Source: Leeuwenhoekiella sp.
Lineage (GTDB): Bacteria > Bacteroidota > Bacteroidia > Flavobacteriales > Flavobacteriaceae
Direction of reading: 5' to 3'
Assembly (NCBI GenBank): GCA_002708845.1
Contig: PAPI01000039.1
Coordinates: 1-64,000, forward strand
DNA: 64,000 nt
The notes beneath the pieces were generated by a model, which worked only from the letters and a program-made list of their open reading frames with translations, was not told the origin of the DNA and did not search any database. Positions 50,939-59,626 of the stretch are shown piece after piece. The position numbers and the translations under genes are program-made. Position 1 is the first letter of the stretch, and each line of letters opens with the position of its first letter.

Positions 50939-53089
50939 TTAATCCCAGGAGGGTTTTATACCCGGAGCATAAGGGTCCCGGATGGATTCATAATAATCAA
51001 GATTGTTTTTGGCTTGCGGAATAAATTCCAGCATTTTTTTGTTTGAAAACTGCTGAAAGTACAGCAGGCAAGAGTCGCGCCACCATTGGGCTTCCTCAAG
51101 CTGAATGCTTAACAGCATACGGGTCTTTTCATAAACCTGATCACCCACATAAGGCTTCATGTCTTTCCAAGTATTAATCATTGCTTCAACCTCTTCTACA
51201 CCGTCCTGGTATTTTCGTGCCAGATTGTACCAGAGTGTCTGGCCATTTTCGAGTTTATAGTCCCATGGTACGTGGTGAAACCAAAGCAGGTATTTCTGCG
51301 GCGTGGTTTCTATTTTTTCATAAGCTTTTTCAATTTCAGGAGCATATTGAGCAAGCGCATCGCTTCCGGAGGAAGTGCGGTCAAAACCAATTCCCAGGCT
51401 GTCTGCCTTATGATAATAGACCGAAGTCCAGTCTTCACGGCCCAAATCTTTTACCCAGGGGCCCGGGCCCTGGTGATGCCCTTCGGCCATAATGTGGTGT
51501 AATCCCAACGGAGTCATATAGTTTACAACAGCTTCCCTCGAATCGAGCAGGAGGGAGGTCATAGGCTTAACGAACTCGGGATTGGGAGTAAACGTCTGTC
51601 CCAGCCATTCTTGTGCGATTGTTTTTGCACTTAATTCGGGATTCCAGGCCAGGCGGCCAAAGCCATACCAGTTTGCCTGTGCAAAGGGGTGCCCGGTCCA
51701 ATTGCGCGCGTTACCAATGTTTGACACACCGGCCATCCCGGTAAGTTCCTTTTGGTTTAGGCTACCATCTACAACCTTAGCTACAGTGCTTCCCGTACCT
51801 TTGGCATAGGTATCTCCCTGCAGGGTTTCTTCAAAAAGTTTAGGTAAAAATACCAGATGCGACATGCCCCCTAGGTATTCCTGAGTGATTTGAAATTCCA
51901 TCATTAACGGAGTTTCAGGCATTGCGCCAAATAAGGGATGAAAAGGCTCACGCGGCTGAAAATCGATAGCTCCATTTTTTACCTGAACCAGTACATTATC
52001 TTTAAATTTTCCGTCAAAAGGAACAAACTCGCTGTAGGCTTGCTTCGCCCGGTCTTCGGGCTTTTCATCGGAATAGACGAAGGCGCGCCACATTACAATT
52101 CCGCCGTAAGGCGCAACCGCATCAGCCAGCATATTTGCTCCGTCTACGTGAGATCTGCCGTAATTGTTGGGTCCCGGTTGCCCTTCCGAATTGGCTTTGA
52201 CCAAAAACCCGCCAAAATCAGGAATCAGCTCATAAATTTCCTTAGCTTTTTCATTCCACCACTTTTGAACTTCGGTATTAAGCGGGTCAGCAGTTTTGAG
52301 TCCGCCGATTTCTATGGGTGCCGAAAACCGAGCGGTGAGATATACCTGAATCCCGTAAGGTCTAAAGGCGTCTGCAAGCGCTTTTACTTTTTGCAGATAA
52401 TCGTCCTGAAGGATATAGGCGCTGGCGTTCACGTTATTTAAAACCGTCCCGTTTATCCCTATTGAAGCATTGGCGCGGGCATAATCTATATATTCTTCCT
52501 TGATGAGATTGGGTAACAAATGCCAGTCCCAGATCGAGAAACCCGCATACCCGCGTTCGATCGTGCGATCCAGGTTGTCCCAATGGTTTAAAAGTCTTTT
52601 TTTGATTTTAGAAGCATCGGTAATGTCCAATTTTGAGAGGTCTTTATGAAGTTGCATTTCTCTGAGGTATGCAAAAGTCCCATAGAGCAAGCCTTTTTCT
52701 GAAGCTGAACTGATGACGATAACATCACGTTTATCACTGCGCATCGTTAGTATTTTATACCCATCTTCGGGAAGCTCACTGAGTTCATCAAATTCTTTTT
52801 TCAGGTTTTGAGGAAGGGCCGAATATTTCAAAATGACCAGCGTGGGCTGTTCTGAACTTAATACAGCTTGCTGAGCCAGCATACCACCTAAAGCCAGATT
52901 AAGTTCGTTATGTATAACGGTTCCGGTAGCGGTGGTGGTGTCAAGCTGTACCTTGGTATTGTATTTTTTATACTGTTCAACCACTTTTGGATTATCAACT
53001 TCAGCATACTGAAGCCAGAGTTTGTAACCATCCTGGGCCATAAGTAACTGGCTAAACCCTATTAAAATAAGCGTTATAAGTTGTTTCAT
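50939..53089 (-). CDS. GH67 alpha-glucuronidase
   Basis: A 716-residue exported enzyme, signal MKQLITLILIGFSQLLMA and no lipobox, so probably periplasmic. GH67 signatures: RLLNHWDNLDRTIERGYAG, the acid glutamate region GGFLVKANSEGQPGP, the second catalytic region VKNGAIDFQPREPFHPLFG with its Asp and Glu, and MMEFQITQEYLG. Length matches the family (about 700). It releases 4-O-methyl-D-glucuronate from the non-reducing end of xylo-oligosaccharides produced by GH10 xylanases, which are present here. It is the first gene of the operon GH67-SDR-UxuA-GH115, starting 118 bases downstream of the LacI stop, in a spacer with two CAATCGATTG palindromes. Confidence 0.96.
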   Translation of the reverse strand: MKQLITLILIGFSQLLMAQDGYKLWLQYAEVDNPKVVEQYKKYNTKVQLDTTTATGTVIHNELNLALGGMLAQQAVLSSEQPTLVILKYSALPQNLKKEFDELSELPEDGYKILTMRSDKRDVIVISSASEKGLLYGTFAYLREMQLHKDLSKLDITDASKIKKRLLNHWDNLDRTIERGYAGFSIWDWHLLPNLIKEEYIDYARANASIGINGTVLNNVNASAYILQDDYLQKVKALADAFRPYGIQVYLTARFSAPIEIGGLKTADPLNTEVQKWWNEKAKEIYELIPDFGGFLVKANSEGQPGPNNYGRSHVDGANMLADAVAPYGGIVMWRAFVYSDEKPEDRAKQAYSEFVPFDGKFKDNVLVQVKNGAIDFQPREPFHPLFGAMPETPLMMEFQITQEYLGGMSHLVFLPKLFEETLQGDTYAKGTGSTVAKVVDGSLNQKELTGMAGVSNIGNARNWTGHPFAQANWYGFGRLAWNPELSAKTIAQEWLGQTFTPNPEFVKPMTSLLLDSREAVVNYMTPLGLHHIMAEGHHQGPGPWVKDLGREDWTSVYYHKADSLGIGFDRTSSGSDALAQYAPEIEKAYEKIETTPQKYLLWFHHVPWDYKLENGQTLWYNLARKYQDGVEEVEAMINTWKDMKPYVGDQVYEKTRMLLSIQLEEAQWWRDSCLLYFQQFSNKKMLEFIPQAKNNLDYYESIRDPYAPGIKPSWD

Positions 53090-53111
53090 AAATTATGGGA
53101 GTCTTTATTCT

Positions 53112-53121
53112 CAATCGATTG
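53112..53121. promoter_or_regulatory. LacI-type operator, proximal to GH67
   Basis: CAATCGATTG, a perfect 10-base palindrome with CG at the centre, 23 bases before the GH67 start and flanked by T and C. It is 48 bases from the second copy and matches the site at 36335-36346. Confidence 0.7.
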
Positions 53122-53159
53122 CAACGGCAATCAAAAACGGAAATTTAGTGAAAATTAAA

Positions 53160-53169
53160 CAATCGATTG
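53160..53169. promoter_or_regulatory. LacI-type operator, distal to GH67
   Basis: A second CAATCGATTG; the flanks extend the symmetry (AAACAATCGATTGCGTT). It lies 71 bases before GH67 and 39 past the LacI stop. Two sites about 48 bp apart allow cooperative binding or a short loop. Confidence 0.7.
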
Positions 53170-53207
53170 CGTTAAATTGAAAAGTATTTCAACTCAAAAA
53201 AGTTTTT

Positions 53208-54245
53208 TTACGCGTTTTTACGCGTACTGGATGCTCTGATTATGAGATGCGTATCGAGCACGCTGCGTTCAGCAATTTTAGGGGTATCATCTTTTTTAAG
53301 AACGTGCTGCAAGATGCGCTGGGTACACAATTCGCCCATCTCAATGGCCGGGTGAGATACGGTAGAAAGCGCCGGCTCTACAATAGAGGATATGGGATCG
53401 TCATTAAAGCCAATCACTGCCACTTCTTCAGGTATTTTGATACCCATCTTCTTCAGGGTTAAAATCGCACTAACAGCCGTGGTATCGTTAGAACAAAAAA
53501 TTCCGTCTGGCGGTGTTGCGGCCTGCATCAGTCGGGTAGTGGCAGTCTCACCTTCTTCGGAGCTCAGGGTTTTCATAGTAATAATCAACGATTCATCTAC
53601 AGCTATTCCATTCTCAATCAGGGCATCGGTATATCCTTTTTTTCGATCCTGATACACGTTGAGGTGCTGCGCCCCTGCAAAATGCGCAATGCGTTTGCAA
53701 CCCTGTTCTATCAAATGTGTAGTAGCATTAAATGCCGCAGTATAATTATCAATGACAACGGTATAACTTTTAAAATCTGCTGGTACGCGGTCAACAAAAA
53801 CCACCGGAATATTCATTTTTGAGAACTGTTTGAAATGGTTGATGCTCTCGGTTTCCATTCCCAGCGAAGCAATGATGCCACAAACCCTACTGTCAAAAAG
53901 TGCTTTTGCGCTGGCTACCTCATTTTTATAAATATCGTTAGACTGACTGATCAGGATGTTGTAGCCTTCCTTGCTGGCCGCATTTTCAATGCCGCTGATC
54001 AGTGATGAGATAAACGGACGGTTAATACGGGTTACCAAAACTCCAATAGTCTTACTTTGGTTATTTCGCAGACTGGCCGCCAGAATGTTTGGACGATAGC
54101 CTTCTTCTTCAGCAGCTTTTTTTACGATTTTGATCGTTTTTTCGCTAATGCTGTGGTGATTCTTTAATGCCCGTGAAATCGTACTTGGAGAATAATTGAG
54201 TTTACGCGCAAGGTCGTAAATGGTAAAGGATTTCTTTTTTTCCAT
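53208..54245 (-). CDS. LacI-family transcriptional regulator
   Basis: A 345-residue LacI/GalR protein. The N-terminal helix-turn-helix (FTIYDLARKLNYSPSTISRAL, about residues 7-30) is followed by a hinge (RPNILAASLRNNQSKTIGVL) and a periplasmic-binding-protein-like effector domain, with DGIFCSNDTTAVSAI and VAVIGFNDDPISSIVEP. It ends with RILQHVLKK and TELIIRASS-type tail (THLIIRASSTRK). The gene lies directly before the GH67 operon on the same strand, and the CAATCGATTG palindromes in between fit its expected target. Effectors of such regulators are often sugars or sugar acids such as glucuronate; the ligand here is not known. Confidence 0.95.
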   Translation of the reverse strand: MEKKKSFTIYDLARKLNYSPSTISRALKNHHSISEKTIKIVKKAAEEEGYRPNILAASLRNNQSKTIGVLVTRINRPFISSLISGIENAASKEGYNILISQSNDIYKNEVASAKALFDSRVCGIIASLGMETESINHFKQFSKMNIPVVFVDRVPADFKSYTVVIDNYTAAFNATTHLIEQGCKRIAHFAGAQHLNVYQDRKKGYTDALIENGIAVDESLIITMKTLSSEEGETATTRLMQAATPPDGIFCSNDTTAVSAILTLKKMGIKIPEEVAVIGFNDDPISSIVEPALSTVSHPAIEMGELCTQRILQHVLKKDDTPKIAERSVLDTHLIIRASSTRKNA

Positions 54246-54369
54246 TTGATTAGGGTTGGTAAAACAAATATAGCTTTTTAAGGGTTTATTATTGAAAAAC
54301 CAAAAAAGGCTTGTTTTTTTACAGAATTTCTCGGGCTAAAGGAAATGCAAAGGTTTACGTTTTATAGAT

Positions 54370-57300
54370 TCAATACTTAAAAACAGAAAGAGGCCGATCG
54401 TTGTTAGTCACAAGCAGATATTTTTCAGTATTTACGAAAAATGGATGAATGTAGCGGGTGTTTGCGCCTGTGTAAAAATTACGGTCTTTGTACGGCTTAA
54501 AATTCCCCTTAGTATCATTCAACAAAATATAGCCCACATTGGCATCGTAGCGTACGGTCTCTACTTCGGCTTCATAAATGCCTCCTGCACCCACCACATC
54601 TGTAAAACCATCAGCATTGACATCAACAAAGGCAAAAGACATCGTGGGACCCAGCTGGGCTATTGCCGGTAAATACTTTAGGCTGAAGTTTCCGTTTCCG
54701 GTGTTTTCTAAATACACCGACCTAAACTCAACCACCTCCTGCCGGTAGGAATTGGAAAGCTCTACAGTACCGTAAATATCTTCCATTGAAGAGTTTGCAA
54801 ATTCTTTAAAGGTTTTGATTTTTTCGCTTACGAAAGCATTCTGCGCCGTAGAGCATTCTTTTCCGCGCACGGGCACCAAATTACCCTGATAGGTTTTACT
54901 GAGCACCATATCATAGGTTTTGTCGTCGTCAAAGTTGCTGCCAAAAATGAAAAGCGGTTTTTCCGGAGTAGGATGAAATTTATTATTTCCGCCCAGATTA
55001 CCCACAAAGTAATCGAGGTCGCCGTCACCGTCAAAATCGGTTTCGGCAATGGTATTCCACCAACCGGAAGTATTCTTCAGCGCGTCAATTTCTTTTTTTA
55101 CAAATTTTGAATCTTTAAAATCAAAAAAATGAATGGACATCCACTCGCCAACCGCAATTAATTCGCCTTGACCATCGCCGTCATAATCGCTGATTAGAAG
55201 CTCATTTACTATGCCTAAATTTTCAAATTGGGGTGCTATCTCTGGCGTGACGTCTGTGAATCTTCCGTTATTATTTTTTAGAATGTAAGAACGTGCGCTC
55301 AGGGGATATTTGCCCGGAACCACATGACCGCCTACAATTAAATCCTGATCGCCATCTGCATCGTAATCGTAAGCTACTACGGCTTTTGTGTTTGTCAACA
55401 TCTCAGGCAGGATATTGGTTTTTGAAAAATTGCCGCTGCCATCATTCAGGTACAATCGGTCCTGAAGCAGGGTATCATTTTCGTCAAATTCATAAGCGCC
55501 ACTGGTTACATAGAGGTCGAGATCGCCATCCTTATCGGCATCAAAAAATACAGCGCCCTGATCTTCATGCTTTTTATCAGCTTCTAATGCGGGCTGTGAT
55601 ACAGTCTTAAAAGCACCCGATTGTTCCCGAAAATAAATAATCCCCGCCTGATCGCGTGCTCCGCCAATAAACCAGTCTTCCAGACCATCATTATTGAGAT
55701 CAGCAGCTGCAAATGCAGGTCCTTTTTGCGATTGTTTTTGAGGAAGAAGTACCTGCCGGTCAAAGTCGTTGTAGTACTTTTCGCGATGTGCGTAATTGAG
55801 CCCCAGGCTTTTAGGATTTACAGATTTCCACGCAGCCGGTAAGGATTGATCCTGGGCTTTACTCATTGGATTGGAATCGGCATAATTGATTTCCAGAAAC
55901 TGGTTAGCATCGAGGTATTCTTCGGTATATACCTTGCCATCACCCCAGGCTACTTCAATTCTGTTAATCTGTTCTTCAGGACCGAGACCAAAAACAAGCG
56001 TTGGCGATACTGAAGATTGAAAGCCTCTTGAAAGATACAGCTGTTGTTCCTGTTGAAGGCTGTCTGTATAAATGCGAACGGTAGCACCTAAGGCTGAACT
56101 GTTTTTACCGGGCCCTGTAAGTTTTACAGAAAGGAAGTTTGCAGTTGAGTTGTTACGATATACCGAAGCTTCAGCATCCATATTGTTAAGTACCAAATCC
56201 AGATCACCATCATTATCCAAATCGCTGTAAGCGGCACCGTTAGAATTAACAGCTTCTTCAAATCCCCAGGCTGTAATTGCATTTTCAAAAGCAAGCTGGC
56301 TTTTATTTCTATAGGCGTAATTCTTCAGTTTATTGCTGGGCAGTTGCTCTAAAATCTTAGCAATAGGCGTTTCACCCACATTAAATTTACCCGAATTGTG
56401 AATGAGATTTCCAAAATCCTGATTTCCGAGTTCGCGCTTGATTCCGTTACTGATAAAAATGTCTTTATACCCGTCCTGATCAAAATCGGCTAAAAGTGGC
56501 GCCCAACTCCAGTCGGTCTTGGCGACCCCGGCGTATTGCGCGATGTCACTGAAGTACCCATTACCGTTATTGAGGTTGAGTACATTAGACATATAGGCAT
56601 AATGATAACCGGAAAGGGCGGTTTTCAAGAACCCGTTTGTGTCCATACTTGGCATATTCTGCTTGCCGCGCTGGTGATCTTCCGCAGACATATCGAGTAC
56701 CAAAAGATCAGGTAGAAAATCATTGTTGATATCTGCATAATCAGAGCCCATACTGCTGTAGGAGGTATGTTTTACCCGGGTATTGATTTGATTGCTAAAG
56801 GTGCCATCCCGTTTGTTTAGGTATAATTTATCTGGCGTAATAAAATCATTAGCCACAAAGATGTCGGGCCAGCCGTCGTTATTAAAATCACCTATAGAAG
56901 CACTCAGGCTGTATTCTTTGTTTATGATGCCGCTCTCAAGGGTGACATCGGTGAAGAAAGTCCCATCATTGCGGTACAAATGGTCTGAAGTCTGCGGAAA
57001 ATAATCTTTATCGGCCAGGAGTGCGTCAAGATCAATAGAGTTGAAAAAATCATCCCGGTGATTAATCAGGAATAAATCGAGATCACCATCCTTATCGTAA
57101 TCCAAAAAATAGGATTGTACCGAAAAGCCATCATCGTGAATTCCCCATCGGGTTGCTTCTTCCTTAAAGGTGCCGTTTTGCTGATTGACAAACAACAGGT
57201 TTTTACGGAGTTCGGGTTCATTTCGCGAAGCTGATTTACACACATACAGGTCTAGCCAGCCGTCGTCATTGATATCAATCATAGACACGCCTGTAGTCCA

Positions 57301-57657
57301 TCCCTGAGCGTCGGTCACTCCGGCTTTGTCTGTAATATCCTCAAATTGCAGGTCGCCTTTATTGAGGTAAAGTTTGTTTGATGTTTGATTGGCTGTGAAA
57401 TAGATATCATCTAAACCGTCGTTGTTGATATCGCCAATCGCCACGCCGCCGCCGTTGTAGATGTAGGGGTAGTTAAACGGATGAAAATCTTCGGTTTCTT
57501 TTACTGTATTGATAAACTTTATACCGGTTAGTTCTGCCGGAATTTTGGTAAAAAGCGTATCATAAGCTTCCTGGTTCTCTTTGGTTTTAGTATTCTCACA
57601 CGATATGTTAGTTAGCAGGGCTAAAATGATCAGAAGGGTAGAGGACTTATATTTCAT
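54370..57657 (-). CDS. FG-GAP/VCBS-repeat lipoprotein with ASPIC/UnbV domain
   Basis: A 1095-residue lipoprotein: signal to NISC, then ENTKTKENQEAYDTLF. Many calcium-binding FG-GAP repeats of the DxDxDG type are spread along the chain (DINNDGLDDIYF, DYDKDGDLDLFL, DFNNDGWPDIFV, DLDNDGDLDLVL, DADKDGDLDLYV and others), forming a seven-bladed propeller or two. Near residues 505-600 an ASPIC/UnbV domain is seen (LSVKLTGPGKNSSALGATV, FGLGPEEQINRIEVAWGDG). Such proteins are common next to SusCD and glycan genes of marine Bacteroidota, on the cell surface, but their job is not established; calcium-dependent binding is likely. It shares its strand with LacI (124 bases away) and with the propeller gene upstream, and its own promoter is probable. 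Confidence 0.9.
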   Translation of the reverse strand: MKYKSSTLLIILALLTNISCENTKTKENQEAYDTLFTKIPAELTGIKFINTVKETEDFHPFNYPYIYNGGGVAIGDINNDGLDDIYFTANQTSNKLYLNKGDLQFEDITDKAGVTDAQGWTTGVSMIDINDDGWLDLYVCKSASRNEPELRKNLLFVNQQNGTFKEEATRWGIHDDGFSVQSYFLDYDKDGDLDLFLINHRDDFFNSIDLDALLADKDYFPQTSDHLYRNDGTFFTDVTLESGIINKEYSLSASIGDFNNDGWPDIFVANDFITPDKLYLNKRDGTFSNQINTRVKHTSYSSMGSDYADINNDFLPDLLVLDMSAEDHQRGKQNMPSMDTNGFLKTALSGYHYAYMSNVLNLNNGNGYFSDIAQYAGVAKTDWSWAPLLADFDQDGYKDIFISNGIKRELGNQDFGNLIHNSGKFNVGETPIAKILEQLPSNKLKNYAYRNKSQLAFENAITAWGFEEAVNSNGAAYSDLDNDGDLDLVLNNMDAEASVYRNNSTANFLSVKLTGPGKNSSALGATVRIYTDSLQQEQQLYLSRGFQSSVSPTLVFGLGPEEQINRIEVAWGDGKVYTEEYLDANQFLEINYADSNPMSKAQDQSLPAAWKSVNPKSLGLNYAHREKYYNDFDRQVLLPQKQSQKGPAFAAADLNNDGLEDWFIGGARDQAGIIYFREQSGAFKTVSQPALEADKKHEDQGAVFFDADKDGDLDLYVTSGAYEFDENDTLLQDRLYLNDGSGNFSKTNILPEMLTNTKAVVAYDYDADGDQDLIVGGHVVPGKYPLSARSYILKNNNGRFTDVTPEIAPQFENLGIVNELLISDYDGDGQGELIAVGEWMSIHFFDFKDSKFVKKEIDALKNTSGWWNTIAETDFDGDGDLDYFVGNLGGNNKFHPTPEKPLFIFGSNFDDDKTYDMVLSKTYQGNLVPVRGKECSTAQNAFVSEKIKTFKEFANSSMEDIYGTVELSNSYRQEVVEFRSVYLENTGNGNFSLKYLPAIAQLGPTMSFAFVDVNADGFTDVVGAGGIYEAEVETVRYDANVGYILLNDTKGNFKPYKDRNFYTGANTRYIHPFFVNTEKYLLVTNNDRPLSVFKY

Positions 57658-57676
57658 AGCTTTTTTACGGAACTCG

Positions 57677-57700
57677 ATATACTAATAGTCGAATATACTA
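57677..57700. promoter_or_regulatory. Direct repeat ATATACTA (16-bp period) before the FG-GAP gene
   Basis: ATATACTA at 57677-57684 and 57693-57700, each preceded by TCGA or TCGAA. It lies 20 to 43 bases before the FG-GAP start, in a 117-base spacer. A short hairpin, TAAACG-TTCAG-CGTTTA (57761-57777), marks the end of the preceding gene but lacks a T-run. Regulatory role is a guess. Confidence 0.3.
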
Positions 57701-57774
57701 TAATTACTTTTGTAGACAAAAAAGCTTTTGATATTGAGTGGTTTTCAAGAAAAATAATGCTAAACGTTCAGCGT

Positions 57775-58878
57775 TTAAAATTGTTTTTCGAATGTCTTTC
57801 CGTTATAGGTAAAAACGCTTCCGTCATTCATCCCAAACCATAAAACGCCGTCTTGATCCTTATAGATAGCAAGTGCATGGTCATTGGTTAGTCCATCCTT
57901 AACGGTGAAGTTTTTCAGGCTGTCACCATCATACTTCCAGATTCCGGCATCCCTATCTCCCAACCAAATGTTTCCATCGCCATCTTCCGCAATCGTAAAT
58001 ACATGTTCTAAAGTACCCGGGGGAGATTTATCGCCTTTCTTTTTACTATTTGGGTGAATCAGGTTATTTTTTTCTGAAAAATTTACAATAGAATCTCCGT
58101 CTTTCAACAATACACCAATACCATTATTGCCCAGCCAAAGTCGGCCTTTAGAATCTTCTAAAATACTGCGAATGTGCAATTGCTCAATGGTTCTGTCGAA
58201 GCCCATGCTTTTGTCATTAATGATTGCGAAATCACGGCCATCATAGCCAAAAACCCCCGCATAGGTAGCAAACCAAATCGTGTTTTTCCCTTTTGAAATA
58301 TCGGTAACCGCAAACAGGTTATCATACAGATTCAAAACCTGATGAGGCGGAAATGCTAGATACTGAAGGTTCTGCCCATCGTATCTATAGACGCCTTCTT
58401 TAGTGCCGGCCCCAAACCACAAATCACTGTCAGTCTTCGTCCAGACGGCCTGCTGAGAAGCCACGCTCGGTTTTGGAAAAGTCTCATAAGCCGGTGTATT
58501 TTGCGACGCGGTGTGATTGGTTATTTTTTTACCGTTATAACTACTAATACCATCCTGGGTATCAAACCAGATGATCCCATTTTGATCTTCCTGAATCGAA
58601 TGAATTTGGTTGTCAGACAGCCCTTCTTTAATGGTAAAATAGGTAAAGGATTTCCCGTCAAATACTGCTGCTCCTTCCTGCAGACTACCAAACCAAAAAC
58701 GGCCTTTACTATCCTGAAAAATTGAGCGAATTCCTGAGGTGAATTTGAGGGTGTCCGTTTTTAAAGGATGAACTAATTCTGCTGTATCGGTTTGTAGCTG
58801 GGATGTTTTCTTTTTGGTACACGATAGGCTAAGTGTAAGCAGCAGTGCCATGAAAAAGAAATTTGTTTTGGGAGTCAT
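57775..58878 (-). CDS. Stand-alone two-component-type propeller lipoprotein (no kinase)
   Basis: Starting at ATG 58878, 367 residues: lipoprotein signal (MTPKTNFFFMALLLTLSLSC, then TKKKTSQ). An earlier in-frame ATG at 58917 adds 13 residues before the signal and was not chosen. The rest consists of about seven propeller blades of the two-component regulator type: FQDSKGRFWFGSLQEGAAV, QEDQNGIIWFDTQDGISSY, LEDSKGRLWLGNNGIG, AEDGDGNIWLGDRDAG, KDQDGVLWFGMNDGSV. These are the repeats found in the sensor of the hybrid regulator at 41969-46033, but here there is no kinase, receiver or DNA-binding part. It may be a periplasmic or surface binding protein. Function is unknown. Confidence 0.82.
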   Translation of the reverse strand: MTPKTNFFFMALLLTLSLSCTKKKTSQLQTDTAELVHPLKTDTLKFTSGIRSIFQDSKGRFWFGSLQEGAAVFDGKSFTYFTIKEGLSDNQIHSIQEDQNGIIWFDTQDGISSYNGKKITNHTASQNTPAYETFPKPSVASQQAVWTKTDSDLWFGAGTKEGVYRYDGQNLQYLAFPPHQVLNLYDNLFAVTDISKGKNTIWFATYAGVFGYDGRDFAIINDKSMGFDRTIEQLHIRSILEDSKGRLWLGNNGIGVLLKDGDSIVNFSEKNNLIHPNSKKKGDKSPPGTLEHVFTIAEDGDGNIWLGDRDAGIWKYDGDSLKNFTVKDGLTNDHALAIYKDQDGVLWFGMNDGSVFTYNGKTFEKQF

Positions 58879-59077
58879 TGTTTTCAGTAGATTGTAAAAA
58901 TGTGGGTGAAATTTCAATTTCTTGAATGCATTAAAATACTACTTTATTCAATGATCTTTTTAGGTGATTCTACATCTTTCGCCCGATTGAGGAATTCCTT
59001 AAAATTTTTTAAAATCAATGCCTTAACTTACCAATCGCATCAGTATTTTTTCTAGACACGAGTAAAAATTCATTTTA

Positions 59078-59614
59078 ATGAAAAAGATAGTACTTCAAAT
59101 CTTTTTAGTAATCTCCTTATTTGCTTGCAAAAACGATGATGATAATGCCAATAAGAATCCTTTATCTCAATTACCACCTAAAACGCAGACTGGTGAGAAT
59201 ACGTTTGGTTGTCTTTTGGATGGAGAGCCTTTTATACCTGGTGGTAGAATAAATCCATTAGATTGTTTTTACCAATTTTTGGATGGAGAGTATTATTTTT
59301 CTGTACAAGGGAGTAATAGGGATAGAGATGGTATTAATCGTAGAATATCAATTGGAACTGAGAATTTAGAGTTAAGTGAAGGTACGACATACCCTCTATT
59401 GGAACAGGAAGATGGTAAGGCAAATGGCACTTTCTTTTATGGCACTTTCAATAGCGACACTTCAATAAATAATACTGGTGAGTTGACTATCACGAGGCTT
59501 GATACAGAAAATCAAATCATTTCTGGGACATTTTGGTTCGATGTAATTCATCCATATACAAACGAGATAGCAAAAATACGAGAAGGTCGTTTTGATATGC
59601 AATACAGTAGATAA
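59078..59614 (+). CDS. Small surface lipoprotein, paralogue 1 of 4 (DUF6252-like)
   Basis: 178 residues. Lipoprotein signal ending FAC with KNDDDNAN after it, an acidic surface-export signal. Then LSQLPPKTQTGENTFGCLLDGEPFIPGG, a long run of beta-strands and the closing motif ISGTFWFDVIHPY...REGRFDMQYSR. The pattern TQTGENTFGCLxxGxxF near the N-terminus and SGTFxF...GRFD at the end is shared by all four genes of the array, and resembles Bacteroidota lipoproteins that I recall as DUF6252; no function is known for them. It lies 160 bases from the divergent propeller gene and 12 bases before the next copy. Confidence 0.8.
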   Translation: MKKIVLQIFLVISLFACKNDDDNANKNPLSQLPPKTQTGENTFGCLLDGEPFIPGGRINPLDCFYQFLDGEYYFSVQGSNRDRDGINRRISIGTENLELSEGTTYPLLEQEDGKANGTFFYGTFNSDTSINNTGELTITRLDTENQIISGTFWFDVIHPYTNEIAKIREGRFDMQYSR

Positions 59615-59626
59615 GTTAAAACTGCT

